Counted from the stretch's first letter, positions 45,304 through 54,510 are shown. The stretch: DNA of 64,000 nt from Janibacter sp. CX7 (GCF_024362365.1 NZ_CP101464.1:2108001-2172000), one strand, 5' to 3'. Numbers and translations are program-made. The notes: generated from the letters alone by a model not told the origin.

Positions 45304-45755
45304 CGCCGGCGCCGCATCGGCACCGGGTCGCCGAGCCCCGCGCGCAGCGCGTCGCGCTCCTCATCGGTGAGTCGACGGGCGCTCTGCGCCGCGACGTCGA
45401 AGGCGACGAGCGTCGACTCCGCGCGGGCGAAGACGGCCTCCTCGTCGCGGATCGTGTAGCCCATGTCCCAGCTGGCACCGCCGAGCGAGGTCACCCACAT
45501 GTCGACGAGGACCGGCTCCGGGCGGTAGACGAGCTGCTCGAGGAACTCGATCTCCTGCCGGGCGAGGAGCACCCCCGAGCGGAGCATGCTGTCGCCGCCG
45601 CTGGCGTGGAACCACTCGCCGAAGGCCCGGATGCGGGCCTCCTCGAGCAGCCGGTGGTACTGCACGTTGTTGACGTGGCCGTAGGCGTCCATGTCGCCCC
45701 AGCGCAGGGAGATCTCGGCCGTGAAGGCCCGCGGCTCGATGGTCTCGCTCGTCAT
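45300..45755 (-). CDS. Acyl-CoA thioesterase (4HBT hotdog family)
   Basis: A 151-residue thioesterase. LRWGDMDAYGHVNNVQYHRLLEEARIRAFGEW is the 4HBT motif with catalytic Asp (GDMDAYGHVNN), followed by FLEQLVYRPEPVLVDMWVTSLGGASWDMGYTI. It cleaves acyl-CoA esters. ATG 45755 was chosen over GTG 45761: a -10-like GAGGAT (45767-45762) ends 6 nt before it, so it is likely leaderless. It diverges from recQ across 87 bp. Confidence 0.88.
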   Translation of the reverse strand: MTSETIEPRAFTAEISLRWGDMDAYGHVNNVQYHRLLEEARIRAFGEWFHASGGDSMLRSGVLLARQEIEFLEQLVYRPEPVLVDMWVTSLGGASWDMGYTIRDEEAVFARAESTLVAFDVAAQSARRLTDEERDALRAGLGDPVPMRRRR

Positions 45756-45842
45756 GTCCACATCCTCGCACCGGCAGGGGCGCTCGTCCCCAGCCGTCCC
45801 GACGCTCGGGCGTCGTCGGACCGCTCGCCTACGGTGGAGGCC

Positions 45843-47960
45843 ATGACCACCTCACCCGCCAGCACCCTGGCCGCCGACGCCACCGCCGTCCTGCGCCGCC
45901 TCGTCGGCCGTGACGACGTCGACTTCCGCGACGGGCAGCTCGAGGCGATCGAGGCGCTCGTCGGGGAGGGGCGCCGCGTGCTCGTCGTGCAGCGCACCGG
46001 GTGGGGCAAGTCGGCCGTCTACTTCGTCGCCTCCCGGCTCCAGCGGGCGCGGGGCGCCGGGCCGGCGCTCATCGTCTCGCCTCTGCTCGCGCTCATGCGT
46101 GACCAGATCGCCGCGGCCGAGCGGGCCGGCGTGCGCGCGGTGTCGATGAACTCCGCCAACGCGCAGGAGTGGGACGACGTTCGCGGGCGGCTGGCCCGCG
46201 ACGAGGTCGACGTCCTGCTCGTGAGCCCGGAGCGTCTCAACAACCCACGGTTTCGGGCCGAGCAGCTGCCCGACCTCACCCGCCGGTGCGGCCTGCTCGT
46301 CGTCGACGAGGCGCACTGCGTGAGCGACTGGGGCCACGACTTCCGACCCGACTACCGCCGGATCAAGGACCTGCTCGGCGAGCTGCCGCAGGGCACGCCG
46401 GTGCTCGCGACGACCGCCACGGCCAACGAGCGCGTCGTCCACGACGTCGCCGAGCAGCTCGCCGCCGGCGCCGAGAGCGAGGTGCTGACCGTCCGGGGCC
46501 CGCTCGCGCGCGACAGCCTGCGGCTGGCCGTGCTCCCCCGGGCCGGCATGGACCGCCACCTCGCCTGGCTCGCGACCCACCTGGGCCAGCTCGAGGGCAG
46601 CGGCATCGTCTACACCCTCACCGTGAGCGCGGCCGAGGACGTCGCCGCCGCACTGCAGTCCGCGGGCCACGAGGTCGCCGCCTACACCGGCCGCTCCGAC
46701 GCCGAGGAGCGGGCGGCGATGGAGGAGGCGCTGCGGCACAACCGGGTCAAAGCCCTCGTGGCGACGAGCGCGCTGGGCATGGGCTTCGACAAGCCGGACC
46801 TCGGCTTCGTCGTCCACCTCGGGGCGCCCTCCTCCCCCGTCGCCTACTACCAGCAGGTCGGTCGTGCGGGCCGCGCCACGGAGCGGGCCGACGTGGTCCT
46901 GCTGCCCGGGCACGACGACGTGTCGATCTGGAAGCACTTCGCCTCGGCGTCGATGCCCCGCGAGGACCAGGCCGCGGCCGTCATCACCGCGCTCGCCGAG
47001 GCGGGGCGTCCCCTGTCGACGGCCGCCCTCGAGACGATCGTCGACATCCGGCGCACCCGGCTGGAGCTGCTGCTCAAGGTGCTCGACGTCGACGGCGCCG
47101 TACAGAGGGTGAGCGGTGGCTGGATCGGCACCGGGCAGCCATGGGTCTACGACGCGGAGCGCTACGAGCGGGTCGCCGCGGCGCGTGAGGCCGAGCAGCA
47201 GCACATGCTCGACTACATCTCGACCCCCGACTGCCGCATGGCCTTCCTCCAGCGCACCCTCGACGACCCGACCGCCCACGACTGCGGCCGCTGCGACCGG
47301 TGCGCGAGCGCGTGGATCGACGCCGAGGTCGGCGACGACGCGCTCGGCTCGGCGCGCTCCACCCTCGACCGCGCGGGCGTCGACCTCGACCCCCGCGCCC
47401 AGTGGCCGACCGGCATGGACCGGCTCGGGGTCCCGGTCAAGGGCAAGATCCCGCCCGCGGAGGCCATGTCCCAGGGCCGCGCCCTCGCCCGCGTCACCGA
47501 CCTGGGCTGGGGCCCCCGGGTGCGTGAGCTCCTCGCGACCGACCAGCCGGTGCCCGAGGGTGCCGTGCGCGCCTGCGTCCGGGTGCTCGCCGAGTGGGGC
47601 TGGCAGACGCGCCCGGTCGGCATCGTCACGGTGCCCTCCCGCTCCCGTCCGACCCTCGTCACCTCGCTCGCCGAGCAGCTCGGCCAGATCGGGCGGCTGC
47701 CGGTGCTCGGCGCTCTCGACCTCGCCGAGGGCGGACCCGTCGGCGAGCCCGGGGGCAACTCCGCCTACCGCCTGAGCAATGTCTGGGAGCGGCTGGTCGT
47801 CGGCCCGGACCTCGCGGGGGCCCTGTCGTCCGTCGCGGGGCCGGTGCTGCTCGTCGACGACGTGGCCCACTCCCGGTGGACGCTCACCGTCGCCGCCCGG
47901 GCACTGCGCCGCGCCGGGGTCGACGAGGTCCTCCCCTTCGTCCTGGGGCTGGACGGCTGA
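45843..47960 (+). CDS. RecQ-family DNA helicase with phosphoribosyltransferase-like C-terminus
   Basis: A 705-residue superfamily 2 helicase. Motif I is TGWGKSAVY (residues 52-60), SPLLALMRDQ is Ia, VDEAHCVSDWGHDFRPDYRRI (near 152) motif II/aromatic loop, TATANERV motif III, and YYQQVGRAGRA motif VI. The zinc-binding cysteines are in DCRMAFLQ..CGRCDRC. The last 150 residues are not RecQ: VLLVDDVAHSRWTLTVAARALRRAG (near 668) resembles the PRPP-binding loop of type I phosphoribosyltransferases, as in ComF-like proteins. There is no HRDC domain. A -10-like TACGGT ends 7 nt before the ATG. Confidence 0.9.
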   Translation: MTTSPASTLAADATAVLRRLVGRDDVDFRDGQLEAIEALVGEGRRVLVVQRTGWGKSAVYFVASRLQRARGAGPALIVSPLLALMRDQIAAAERAGVRAVSMNSANAQEWDDVRGRLARDEVDVLLVSPERLNNPRFRAEQLPDLTRRCGLLVVDEAHCVSDWGHDFRPDYRRIKDLLGELPQGTPVLATTATANERVVHDVAEQLAAGAESEVLTVRGPLARDSLRLAVLPRAGMDRHLAWLATHLGQLEGSGIVYTLTVSAAEDVAAALQSAGHEVAAYTGRSDAEERAAMEEALRHNRVKALVATSALGMGFDKPDLGFVVHLGAPSSPVAYYQQVGRAGRATERADVVLLPGHDDVSIWKHFASASMPREDQAAAVITALAEAGRPLSTAALETIVDIRRTRLELLLKVLDVDGAVQRVSGGWIGTGQPWVYDAERYERVAAAREAEQQHMLDYISTPDCRMAFLQRTLDDPTAHDCGRCDRCASAWIDAEVGDDALGSARSTLDRAGVDLDPRAQWPTGMDRLGVPVKGKIPPAEAMSQGRALARVTDLGWGPRVRELLATDQPVPEGAVRACVRVLAEWGWQTRPVGIVTVPSRSRPTLVTSLAEQLGQIGRLPVLGALDLAEGGPVGEPGGNSAYRLSNVWERLVVGPDLAGALSSVAGPVLLVDDVAHSRWTLTVAARALRRAGVDEVLPFVLGLDG

Positions 47961-47996
47961 GTAGGCTCACGACGTCCACCCCGAGCGAGGAGCAGC

Positions 47997-48965
47997 ATGG
48001 CCGACGAGTCGATCGAGCACGCCCAGCGCGTTGCCCTGAGCACCGCCCTGTCCACGCTCGACCTCGAGGAGGTCGGCCACGCGACGATCCGCGTCGAGGG
48101 TCCTGAGGGGGTCGGCGAGCTCGGCGCCAGCTCGGCCGACGTCTACGAGGGTGAGAGCATCGCGATGCCGCACGGACGGGTCTTCGGCGGGCAGGTCCTC
48201 GCCCAGGCCCTCGTCGCGGCCGGCCGCACGGTCAACGACGAGCTGCCGCACCGCATGCCGCACTCGCTGCACGCCTACTTCATGCGTCCGGGCGACTCGA
48301 GCCTGCCGATCCGCTTCGCCGTCGAGCGGATGCGCGACGGGCGCTCCTTCTCGACCCGCCGGGTCCACGCGCTCCAGCACGGCCGTCCGATCCTGTCGAT
48401 GACCGCGTCCTTCCAGGACCCCTCCGACGGTCTCGACCACCACCTGCCGATGCCCGACGTCCCCGGGCCCGACGAGCTGGTGTCGGTCTCGGACAAGTAC
48501 GCCGGCGTCGATCACCCGCGGGCGAAGTACATCACCACGCGACCCGTCGACCACCGCTATGTCGACGGCGACATCCTCGCGGTCCCCGCGCCCGACCACG
48601 AGGGCCGCCAGCGGGTGTGGTTCCGCACCGTCGCCCAGCTGCCGCACGACCAGCTGACCCGCTGTGCGGTCCTGGCCTTCGCCTCCGACTACACGCCGAT
48701 CGACGTGATGCTGCGGGCCCACGGGCTGTCCTGGACCCAGCCCGGCCTGACCCCGGCGACGATCGACCACACGATCTGGTTCCACCGCCCCGTCGACCCC
48801 GGCGAGTGGCTGCTCTACGAGCAGGAGTCGCCCTCCACGCGCTCCGGCCGCGGGCTCATGGTGGGCAAGGTCTACACCGAGACGGGTGTCCTCGTCGCGA
48901 CGATCGCCCAGGAGGCGATGGTCCGCATCAAGCAGCGTCCCGGCGCCCAGACCGCTGGCCCGTGA
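47997..48965 (+). CDS. tesB: Acyl-CoA thioesterase II (TesB family)
   Basis: A 322-residue double-hotdog thioesterase. RVFGGQVLAQALVAAGRTV (first hotdog) and ASFQDPSDGLDHHLPMPDVPGPDEL are typical of TesB, with SLHAYFMRPGDSSLPIRFAVERMRDGRSFSTRRVHALQHG between them. The second hotdog holds LAFASDYTPIDVMLRAHGL (catalytic Asp) and IDHTIWFHRPVDPGEWLLYEQESPS. Hydrolyses medium/long acyl-CoA. GAGGAG precedes the ATG, and a -10-like TAGGCT lies at 47962-47967. Confidence 0.93.
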   Translation: MADESIEHAQRVALSTALSTLDLEEVGHATIRVEGPEGVGELGASSADVYEGESIAMPHGRVFGGQVLAQALVAAGRTVNDELPHRMPHSLHAYFMRPGDSSLPIRFAVERMRDGRSFSTRRVHALQHGRPILSMTASFQDPSDGLDHHLPMPDVPGPDELVSVSDKYAGVDHPRAKYITTRPVDHRYVDGDILAVPAPDHEGRQRVWFRTVAQLPHDQLTRCAVLAFASDYTPIDVMLRAHGLSWTQPGLTPATIDHTIWFHRPVDPGEWLLYEQESPSTRSGRGLMVGKVYTETGVLVATIAQEAMVRIKQRPGAQTAGP

Positions 48966-48983
48966 CAGGGTGACGGTCTCGGC

Positions 48984-50153
48984 ATGACGCTCCCCCCGCT
49001 CGTCTCTCCCGGGCCGGCCCTCACGGCCGACCAGGTGGCCCGCTACTCGCGCCACCTGCTCATGCCTGCCATCGGCGAAGGGGGTCAACGTCGCCTCCTC
49101 GCCGCCCGCATCGCCATCGTCGGCGCGGGGGGCCTGGGCTCCCCTTCGCTCCTCTACCTCGCCGCCGCGGGCGTCGGGTCGATCACCCTGATCGACGACG
49201 ACGTCGTCGAGGAGTCCAACCTGCAGCGGCAGGTGCTGCACTCCGCCGACGACATCGGGCGGGCCAAGACCGACAGCGCCGTCGAGCGGCTGCGCGCGCT
49301 CAACCCCGACGTGGCGGTCACCCCGGTCGACCGGAGGCTCGACCCGACGAACGCCCGGGAGATCCTCGCCGGTCACGACCTCGTCCTCGACGGGAGCGAC
49401 AGCTTCGACACGCGCTATGCCGTCGCCGACGCCTGCGATGCCCTCGGGCTGCCGCTCGTCTGGGCCGCGGTCTTGCGCACCGAGGCCCACGTCACCGTCT
49501 TCTGGACCGCGGCCCCCGAGGGCGTCCCCGCGCCGGGGTTGCGCGACCTCTTCCCCGTGCCGCCCGCACCCGGCAGCGTGCCCGCCTGCGGCGACGCCGG
49601 TGTGCTCGGCCCGCTCGTCGGGCAGATCGGCTCGATGATGGCGACGGAGGCGATCAAGCTCATCACCGGCTGCGGCGAGCCCCTGCTGGGACGGCTCCTC
49701 TTCGTGGACGTGCTCACCGCCACCCAGCGGGAGATCCCGCTCCTGCCCCGGCACGACCGCCCGCGCCGCGCCCCTGCGTCGTCGCCCACCGACGCCGCCA
49801 CCGACGTCGAGGAGTCGACGCCCACCGACGTCGAGCACGTCTCCCCCGCCGAGCTGGCCGCTCGCCTCGCCGGGGGCGAGGCCCCCTTCGTCATCGACGT
49901 GCGCGACGCCCACGAGCTGGCCGAGGGCACTGTCGCCGGAGCCGTGCACATCCCGGTGGCCGACCTGCTCTCCGACCCCGCCTCGACCCGCGACGTCCCG
50001 AGCGACCGCGAGGTCGTGCTCGTCTGCCGTGCCGGTCCCCGCGCCCGGCTCGCCGCCGCTGCGCTGCGGGCGCGGGGTCACGAGCGCCTGCTCGTCCTCG
50101 ATGGTGGGATGCTCACGTGGCCCGACCCCGTGCCGCACGAGGAGACGACATGA
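48984..50153 (+). CDS. moeZ: Adenylyltransferase/sulfurtransferase MoeZ (ThiF plus rhodanese)
   Basis: A 389-residue fusion that adenylates and sulfurates the MoaD-type carrier for molybdopterin synthesis. The ThiF/MoeB domain has GAGGLGSPSLLYLAAAGVGSITLIDDDVVEESNLQRQ and the catalytic Cys in VPACGDAGVLG; the rhodanese domain ends in VVLVCRAGPRARLAAAAL with the active loop CRAGPR. The usual zinc CxxC pairs of MoeB are absent, as in some actinobacterial MoeZ. The stop overlaps the moeA ATG. First gene of the molybdopterin cluster. Confidence 0.92.
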   Translation: MTLPPLVSPGPALTADQVARYSRHLLMPAIGEGGQRRLLAARIAIVGAGGLGSPSLLYLAAAGVGSITLIDDDVVEESNLQRQVLHSADDIGRAKTDSAVERLRALNPDVAVTPVDRRLDPTNAREILAGHDLVLDGSDSFDTRYAVADACDALGLPLVWAAVLRTEAHVTVFWTAAPEGVPAPGLRDLFPVPPAPGSVPACGDAGVLGPLVGQIGSMMATEAIKLITGCGEPLLGRLLFVDVLTATQREIPLLPRHDRPRRAPASSPTDAATDVEESTPTDVEHVSPAELAARLAGGEAPFVIDVRDAHELAEGTVAGAVHIPVADLLSDPASTRDVPSDREVVLVCRAGPRARLAAAALRARGHERLLVLDGGMLTWPDPVPHEETT

Positions 50154-51379
50154 CGACGCAGCGCCTGCTGCTCACCGTCGAGGAGTACCTCGACGAGCTG
50201 CTCACCGACCTGCTCGCCGGGGCGGGCCCCATCGCGCAGACCGAGACGGTGCCCCTGACCGAGGCACTCGGCCGCGTGCTCGCCGAGCCGGTGACCGCGC
50301 GCGGCGACGTGCCGGCCTTCGCCAACTCGGCGATGGACGGCTATGCCGTGCGGCTGGCGGACCTGACGAGCCTGCCGGCCACCCTGCGGGTCGTCGGCGA
50401 CGTGCCCGCCGGGTCGCCCGACGACCCGGCGATCGCCCCGGGCGAGTGCGTCCGGATCATGACCGGCGCCCCGCTGCCCACCGACGCCGACACCGTCGTG
50501 CCGGTCGAGCGGACCGACGCGGGCACGGACGTGGTCCGCATCGACGAGGTCGGCGAGCGCGGGGCACACGTGCGCGGCGCCGGCGAGGACGTGCGCGGCG
50601 GTCAGACGATCGCCGGCGCCGGCACGACCGTCACCGCCCGCGTCCTCGGGTCGCTCGCGGCCGCCGGCGCCGGCTCGGTCCTCGTGCGGCGACGGCCGGT
50701 CGTCGCCGTCGCCGCGACCGGCGACGAGCTGGTCTCCCCCGGCGGTGAGCTCGCGCGCGGGCAGATCTTCGAGTCCAACGGCACCCACCTGACGGCCACC
50801 CTCACCGAGCTCGGTGCCGACGTGCGCGCCACGCAGGTGCTCGCCGACGACGCCGAGGACTTCGTCGCCGGCCTCGACGCGCTCACCGAGGGGGCCGACC
50901 TCGTCCTGCTCACCGGCGGGGTGAGCGTCGGCGACTTCGACGTCTCGCGGATCGTCCTCGAGCGCGACGCCGGCGGTACGTTCCGCCACGTGCGGATGCA
51001 GCCCGGCAAGCCGCAGGGGTGGGCCCGCTGGCGTGGTGTCCCGGTGCTGGCGCTGCCGGGCAACCCCATGAGCACGGCGATCAGCTTCGAGGTCTTCGGC
51101 CGGCCGCTCGTCGACCACCTGCTCGGTCGCACGCCGGTGGCCGGCCCGACCACGGCAGTCGCCGGGTCCGGCTGGCGCTCCCCCGCCGGTCGTCGTCAGC
51201 ACGTGCCCGTGCACCTGACGAGCGACGAGACCGGTCGCCTCGTCGCCACCCCGACCCACCGACGTGGCTCGGCATCGCACCTCGTGACCTCCCTGGCCGG
51301 CGCCGACGCGCTGGCCGTCGTGGCCGAGGACACCGACACCGTCACGCCCGGCGACCTCCTCGAGATCAGGAGCCTGTAG
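50150..51379 (+). CDS. moeA: Molybdopterin molybdotransferase MoeA
   Basis: A 409-residue protein that inserts molybdate into molybdopterin-AMP. PAFANSAMDGYAVR (about residues 54-67), IMTGAPLPTDADTVVPVE and the MoCF-binding block LLTGGVSVGDFDVSR identify MoeA; MQPGKPQGWARWRGVPVLALPGNPMST completes it. ATG 50150 overlaps the moeZ stop. The moaC start follows directly at 51380. Confidence 0.94.
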   Translation: MTTQRLLLTVEEYLDELLTDLLAGAGPIAQTETVPLTEALGRVLAEPVTARGDVPAFANSAMDGYAVRLADLTSLPATLRVVGDVPAGSPDDPAIAPGECVRIMTGAPLPTDADTVVPVERTDAGTDVVRIDEVGERGAHVRGAGEDVRGGQTIAGAGTTVTARVLGSLAAAGAGSVLVRRRPVVAVAATGDELVSPGGELARGQIFESNGTHLTATLTELGADVRATQVLADDAEDFVAGLDALTEGADLVLLTGGVSVGDFDVSRIVLERDAGGTFRHVRMQPGKPQGWARWRGVPVLALPGNPMSTAISFEVFGRPLVDHLLGRTPVAGPTTAVAGSGWRSPAGRRQHVPVHLTSDETGRLVATPTHRRGSASHLVTSLAGADALAVVAEDTDTVTPGDLLEIRSL

Positions 51380-51857
51380 ATGGAGCACCCGCTGACCCAC
51401 CTCGACGAGTCCGGCCGCGCCCGGATGGTCGACGTGACCGACAAGCAGCCGACCGTGCGCGCTGCCACCGCTGCCGGTCGCGTCGTCACCTCCCCCGAGA
51501 CCGTCGCGCTGCTGCGGGACGGCGCCGTGCCGAAGGGGACGTGCTCGCCGTCGCGCGCATCGCCGGCATCCAGGCGGCGAAGAAGACCCCGAGCTGCTCC
51601 CTCTCGCGCACGTCATCGGCGTGCACGGCGCCGTCGTCGACTTGACGATCACCGACACCGGCGTCGACATCACCGCGACCGTGCGCACCGCCGACCGCAC
51701 CGGCGTCGAGATGGAGGCCCTGACGAGCGTCAGCGTCGCCGCCCTCGCCGTCATCGACATGGTCAAGGGGCGCGATCGCAGCGCCCACGTCACCGACATC
51801 AGGCTGCTGGAGAAGACCGGCGGCCGCAGCGGCACCTGGACCCGGGAGGACTCATGA
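51380..51857 (+). pseudogene. moaC: Cyclic pyranopterin monophosphate synthase MoaC, two single-base frameshifts
   Basis: The expected ~159-residue MoaC is fully encoded but in three frames. Frame 1 gives LTHLDESGRARMVDVTDKQP..LLRDGAVPKG; frame 2 gives DVLAVARIAGIQAAKKTP; frame 3 gives the LPLAHVIGVHGAVVDL and GVEMEALTSVSVAALAVIDMVKG blocks (catalytic region) to the stop. One G is missing from the run at 51535-51538 and one C from the run at 51587-51590; restoring both yields a normal gene. All flanking genes are intact, so either sequencing error in homopolymers or a recent inactivation is possible. The restored first run would be a CGAAGGGGG word. Confidence 0.88.
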
Positions 51858-52513
51858 GCGACCCCACCCCCTTCGACGCCGTCATCCTCGCCGGCGGCAC
51901 CGGCTCCCGTCTCGGCGGGGCGAGCAAGGCCGACCTCGAGCTCGACGGGCAGCGCCTGCTCGACCGGGTGCTCGTCGCGGTGGCCGATGCGCAGGATATC
52001 GCCGTCGTCGGTGACGTCGACGTGCCCGACGGGGTGCACCGCACCGTCGAGGACCCGCCGCGGGGCGGGCCGGTGGCCGGGCTCGCCGCCGGTCTGTCCG
52101 CGCTCGAGGCCGCCGGCTCGACGGCCGAGTGGACGCTGCTCGCCTCGTGCGACCTCGCCAACCCCCTCCCGGCACTCGGGCGGCTGCTCGCGGCGTGGTC
52201 CTTCGCGGTCCGCAGCGACGAGGTCACCACCGACGAGCACGACGGCTGGTGCCTCGCCGACGCCGACGACCGTCCCCAGTGGCTGCTCGGCATCCACCGC
52301 ACGAGCGCGTTGCGCCAGGGGCTCGAGCGACTCGGCTCGCCGCGCGACCGGTCGCTGCGCGAGCTCTTCGCGGAGGCGACGCTCGTCACCCTGCCGGCGA
52401 GCCGCGACGACGTCGCCGACATCGACACCTGGGCCGAGCTGGCCCGGTGGGCCGAGCGGCTCGAGCACCCGCAGGAGCCCGCGTCGGAGCCCGGGCAGCA
52501 GGAGGAGCGATGA
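51854..52513 (+). CDS. mobA: Molybdenum cofactor guanylyltransferase MobA
   Basis: A 219-residue nucleotidyltransferase that adds GMP to Mo-molybdopterin. The N-terminal loop VILAGGTGSRLGGASKADLELDG (residues 10-32) binds GTP, and VEDPPRGGPVAGLAAGL and LLASCDLANP complete the fold; the last carries a Cys-Asp in place of the usual xxD. ATG overlaps the moaC stop (ATGA). MobA points to bis-MGD enzymes elsewhere in the genome. Confidence 0.9.
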   Translation: MSDPTPFDAVILAGGTGSRLGGASKADLELDGQRLLDRVLVAVADAQDIAVVGDVDVPDGVHRTVEDPPRGGPVAGLAAGLSALEAAGSTAEWTLLASCDLANPLPALGRLLAAWSFAVRSDEVTTDEHDGWCLADADDRPQWLLGIHRTSALRQGLERLGSPRDRSLRELFAEATLVTLPASRDDVADIDTWAELARWAERLEHPQEPASEPGQQEER

Positions 52514-52812
52514 GCCCGCAGACCGAGGACCAGCAGGCGCAGGAGCGCTGGGCCGACTGGATCGAGCAAGCCTGTGCCGCACTGGGGCTCGACCCCGAGT
52601 CGGTCGACGTTCGCAGCATCCTCGACATGACGAAGACGATCGCCCACGGCTTCGAGCGCCCGATGGCGCCGGTCGGTGCCTACGTCCTCGGTCTCGCCGT
52701 GGGCCGGCTGCAGGAGCAGGGCCGCCCCGTCGACCTCGACGCCCTGCGCATCACGCTGGAGGCGACCCTGCCGGGGGCCGACGACACCGACGAGCCGCAG
52801 GAGCACCGATGA
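52510..52812 (+). CDS. DUF6457 small helical protein
   Basis: A 100-residue, mostly helical protein: WADWIEQACAALGLDPESVDVRSILDMTKTIAHGFERPMAPVGAYVLGLAVGRLQEQG. This matches the DUF6457 pattern, which in other actinobacteria occurs fused to or next to MobA. It probably assists molybdenum-cofactor assembly, but no activity is known. Overlaps mobA and moaD by 4 bp each. Confidence 0.75.
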   Translation: MSPQTEDQQAQERWADWIEQACAALGLDPESVDVRSILDMTKTIAHGFERPMAPVGAYVLGLAVGRLQEQGRPVDLDALRITLEATLPGADDTDEPQEHR

Positions 52813-53054
52813 GCCGGGCCACGATCCGCTACTTCGCCGGGGCCGCGGAGGCCGCCGGCACCGACGAGGAGCAGCTCGACGGAGCGACCATCGGCGAGGT
52901 GCTGGCCGCTGCTCGCCGCGCGCACGACGACCGCCTCGCCGAGGTCCTCGAGCGGTGCTCCGTGCTGCACGCGGGCCGCTACGTCGACGACGACGACACC
53001 CCCGTCACGGACGGCGCGACGATCGACGTGCTGCCGCCCTTCGCCGGGGGCTGA
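52809..53054 (+). CDS. moaD: Molybdopterin synthase small subunit MoaD (ubiquitin-like)
   Basis: An 81-residue beta-grasp sulfur carrier ending in the required Gly-Gly (LPPFAGG), which MoeZ activates and MoaE uses. TIRYFAGAAEAAGTDEEQL and YVDDDDTPVTDGATIDVLPP are typical. Overlaps the DUF6457 gene; converges with moaA across 23 bp. Confidence 0.93.
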   Translation: MSRATIRYFAGAAEAAGTDEEQLDGATIGEVLAAARRAHDDRLAEVLERCSVLHAGRYVDDDDTPVTDGATIDVLPPFAGG

Positions 53055-53077
53055 TCGGGCCGGGGGATGATGACGGC

Positions 53078-54082
53078 TCAGCCGCCGATGGCGCTCATCG
53101 GTCGCGGCGGCTGGAGGAATCCGGGCTCGTCGATGCCGTGCCCGGGGCGCTTGCCCTGCAGGCACTCGTGGACGAGCGCGTGGATCTCGGACTCGCTCGC
53201 GCCCGCACGCAGCGGGCCGCGCAGATCGGTCTCGCCCCGCGCGAAGAGGCAGCTGCGCAGCTGCCCGTCGGCCGTCAGGCGCAGCCGGTCGCACGAACCG
53301 CAGAAGGGCATGGTCACCGAGGCGATGACCCCCACCGTGGCCGGGCCGCCGTCGACGAGGAAGCGCTCGGCGGGCGCCGCGCCACGGCCGGGGACCTCCG
53401 TCAGGTCGAAGGCCGAGCGCAGGGACGCCAGGATCTCCTGGCCGGTGATCATCTCGGTGCGCTGCCAGGTGTGCCCGCCGTCGAGCGGCATCTGCTCGAT
53501 GAAGCGCAGCTCGTAGCCGCGCTCGACCGCCCACCGGGTGAGGTCGACGGCCTCGTCGTCGTTGATCCCCCGCTGCAGCACGGAGTTGACCTTGACCGGC
53601 CGCAGCCCGGCGGCGTCCGCCGCGGCGAGCCCCTCGACGACGTCGTCGAAGCGGTCGCGACGGGTGATCTCCGCAAAGCGCTCCGGCTGGAGCGTGTCGA
53701 GGCTGATGTTGACCCGCGCCAGGCCGGCATCGGCCAGCGCGCCGGCGACCTTGGCCAGGCCCAGGCCGTTGGTCGTCATCGACACCTCGGGCTGGCCGCC
53801 CGGGCCCTCCATCGCGCTGATCCCGGCGACGATGTCGACGACGTCGGGGCGCACGAGCGGCTCTCCACCCGTCAGGCGCACCTCGGTGATGCCGGCGTGG
53901 ACGGCGGCCTCGACGAGGGTGAGCAGCTCTGGGGTGGTGAGCAGCTCGTCCTTGGGCAGCCAGGGCAGCCCCTCGGCGGGCATGCAGTAGGTGCAGCGCA
54001 GATTGCACTTGTCGGTCAGGGAGACCCGCAGGTCGCGGTGGACCCGGCCGTGGGTGTCGAGCAGCTCGCGCACCGTCAGCAC
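53078..54082 (-). CDS. moaA: GTP 3',8-cyclase MoaA (radical SAM)
   Basis: A 334-residue enzyme for the first step of molybdopterin synthesis. The radical SAM cluster motif is CNLRCTYC (C26, C30, C33), LTGGEPLVR binds SAM, and the second cluster lies in PFCGSCDRLRLTADGQLRSCLFA. The C-terminal Gly-Gly (SAIGG) needed for catalysis is present. GTG 54082 overlaps the moaE stop (GTGCTGA) and gives a normal length; GTG 54073 and extensions to 54133 are alternatives. Confidence 0.93.
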   Translation of the reverse strand: MLTVRELLDTHGRVHRDLRVSLTDKCNLRCTYCMPAEGLPWLPKDELLTTPELLTLVEAAVHAGITEVRLTGGEPLVRPDVVDIVAGISAMEGPGGQPEVSMTTNGLGLAKVAGALADAGLARVNISLDTLQPERFAEITRRDRFDDVVEGLAAADAAGLRPVKVNSVLQRGINDDEAVDLTRWAVERGYELRFIEQMPLDGGHTWQRTEMITGQEILASLRSAFDLTEVPGRGAAPAERFLVDGGPATVGVIASVTMPFCGSCDRLRLTADGQLRSCLFARGETDLRGPLRAGASESEIHALVHECLQGKRPGHGIDEPGFLQPPRPMSAIGG

Positions 54083-54510
54083 CCCAACCCGGACCAGGCG
54101 TGGGAGCCGTCGGCCTCGAACTGCTGCTTCCACACCGGCAGCTCGTGCTTGATCGCCTCGACGACCGCACGGCAGAGCGTGAAGGTCAGGTCACGGTGGG
54201 CGCTGCCGACGGCGACGACGAGGGCGAGGTCACCGACGTCGAGGTCACCCACGCGATGCGTCGCCGCCACGTCCGCCTCGCCCGCGGGGTCGTGCTCGGC
54301 GACGGTCCGCGCGACGATCTGCTCGATGAGGGCGGGTGCGTCGGGGTGGCAGGTGTAGCGCAGCGCGACGACCCGGCCACTGGCCTCGGGGTCGTGGTCG
54401 CGCACCTGCCCGACGAAGCTCGTCACCGCGCCGTGCGTCGGGGCGTCGACCCGGGCGAGCAGGGCCGGCAGGTCGATGGGCTCGGCGGACACCCAGGCGG
54501 AGGCCGTCAT
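54076..54510 (-). CDS. moaE: Molybdopterin synthase large subunit MoaE
   Basis: A 144-residue catalytic subunit. GAVTSFVGQVRDHDPEASGRVVALRYTCHPDA is the MoaE signature, ATHRVGDLDVGDLALVVAVGSAHRDLTF the core, and EAIKHELPVWKQQFEADGSHAW the active site with the catalytic lysine (KxxLPxWKxE pattern). It joins two sulfurs from MoaD to cPMP. The start overlaps the mogA stop by one base. Confidence 0.95.
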   Translation of the reverse strand: MTASAWVSAEPIDLPALLARVDAPTHGAVTSFVGQVRDHDPEASGRVVALRYTCHPDAPALIEQIVARTVAEHDPAGEADVAATHRVGDLDVGDLALVVAVGSAHRDLTFTLCRAVVEAIKHELPVWKQQFEADGSHAWSGLGC

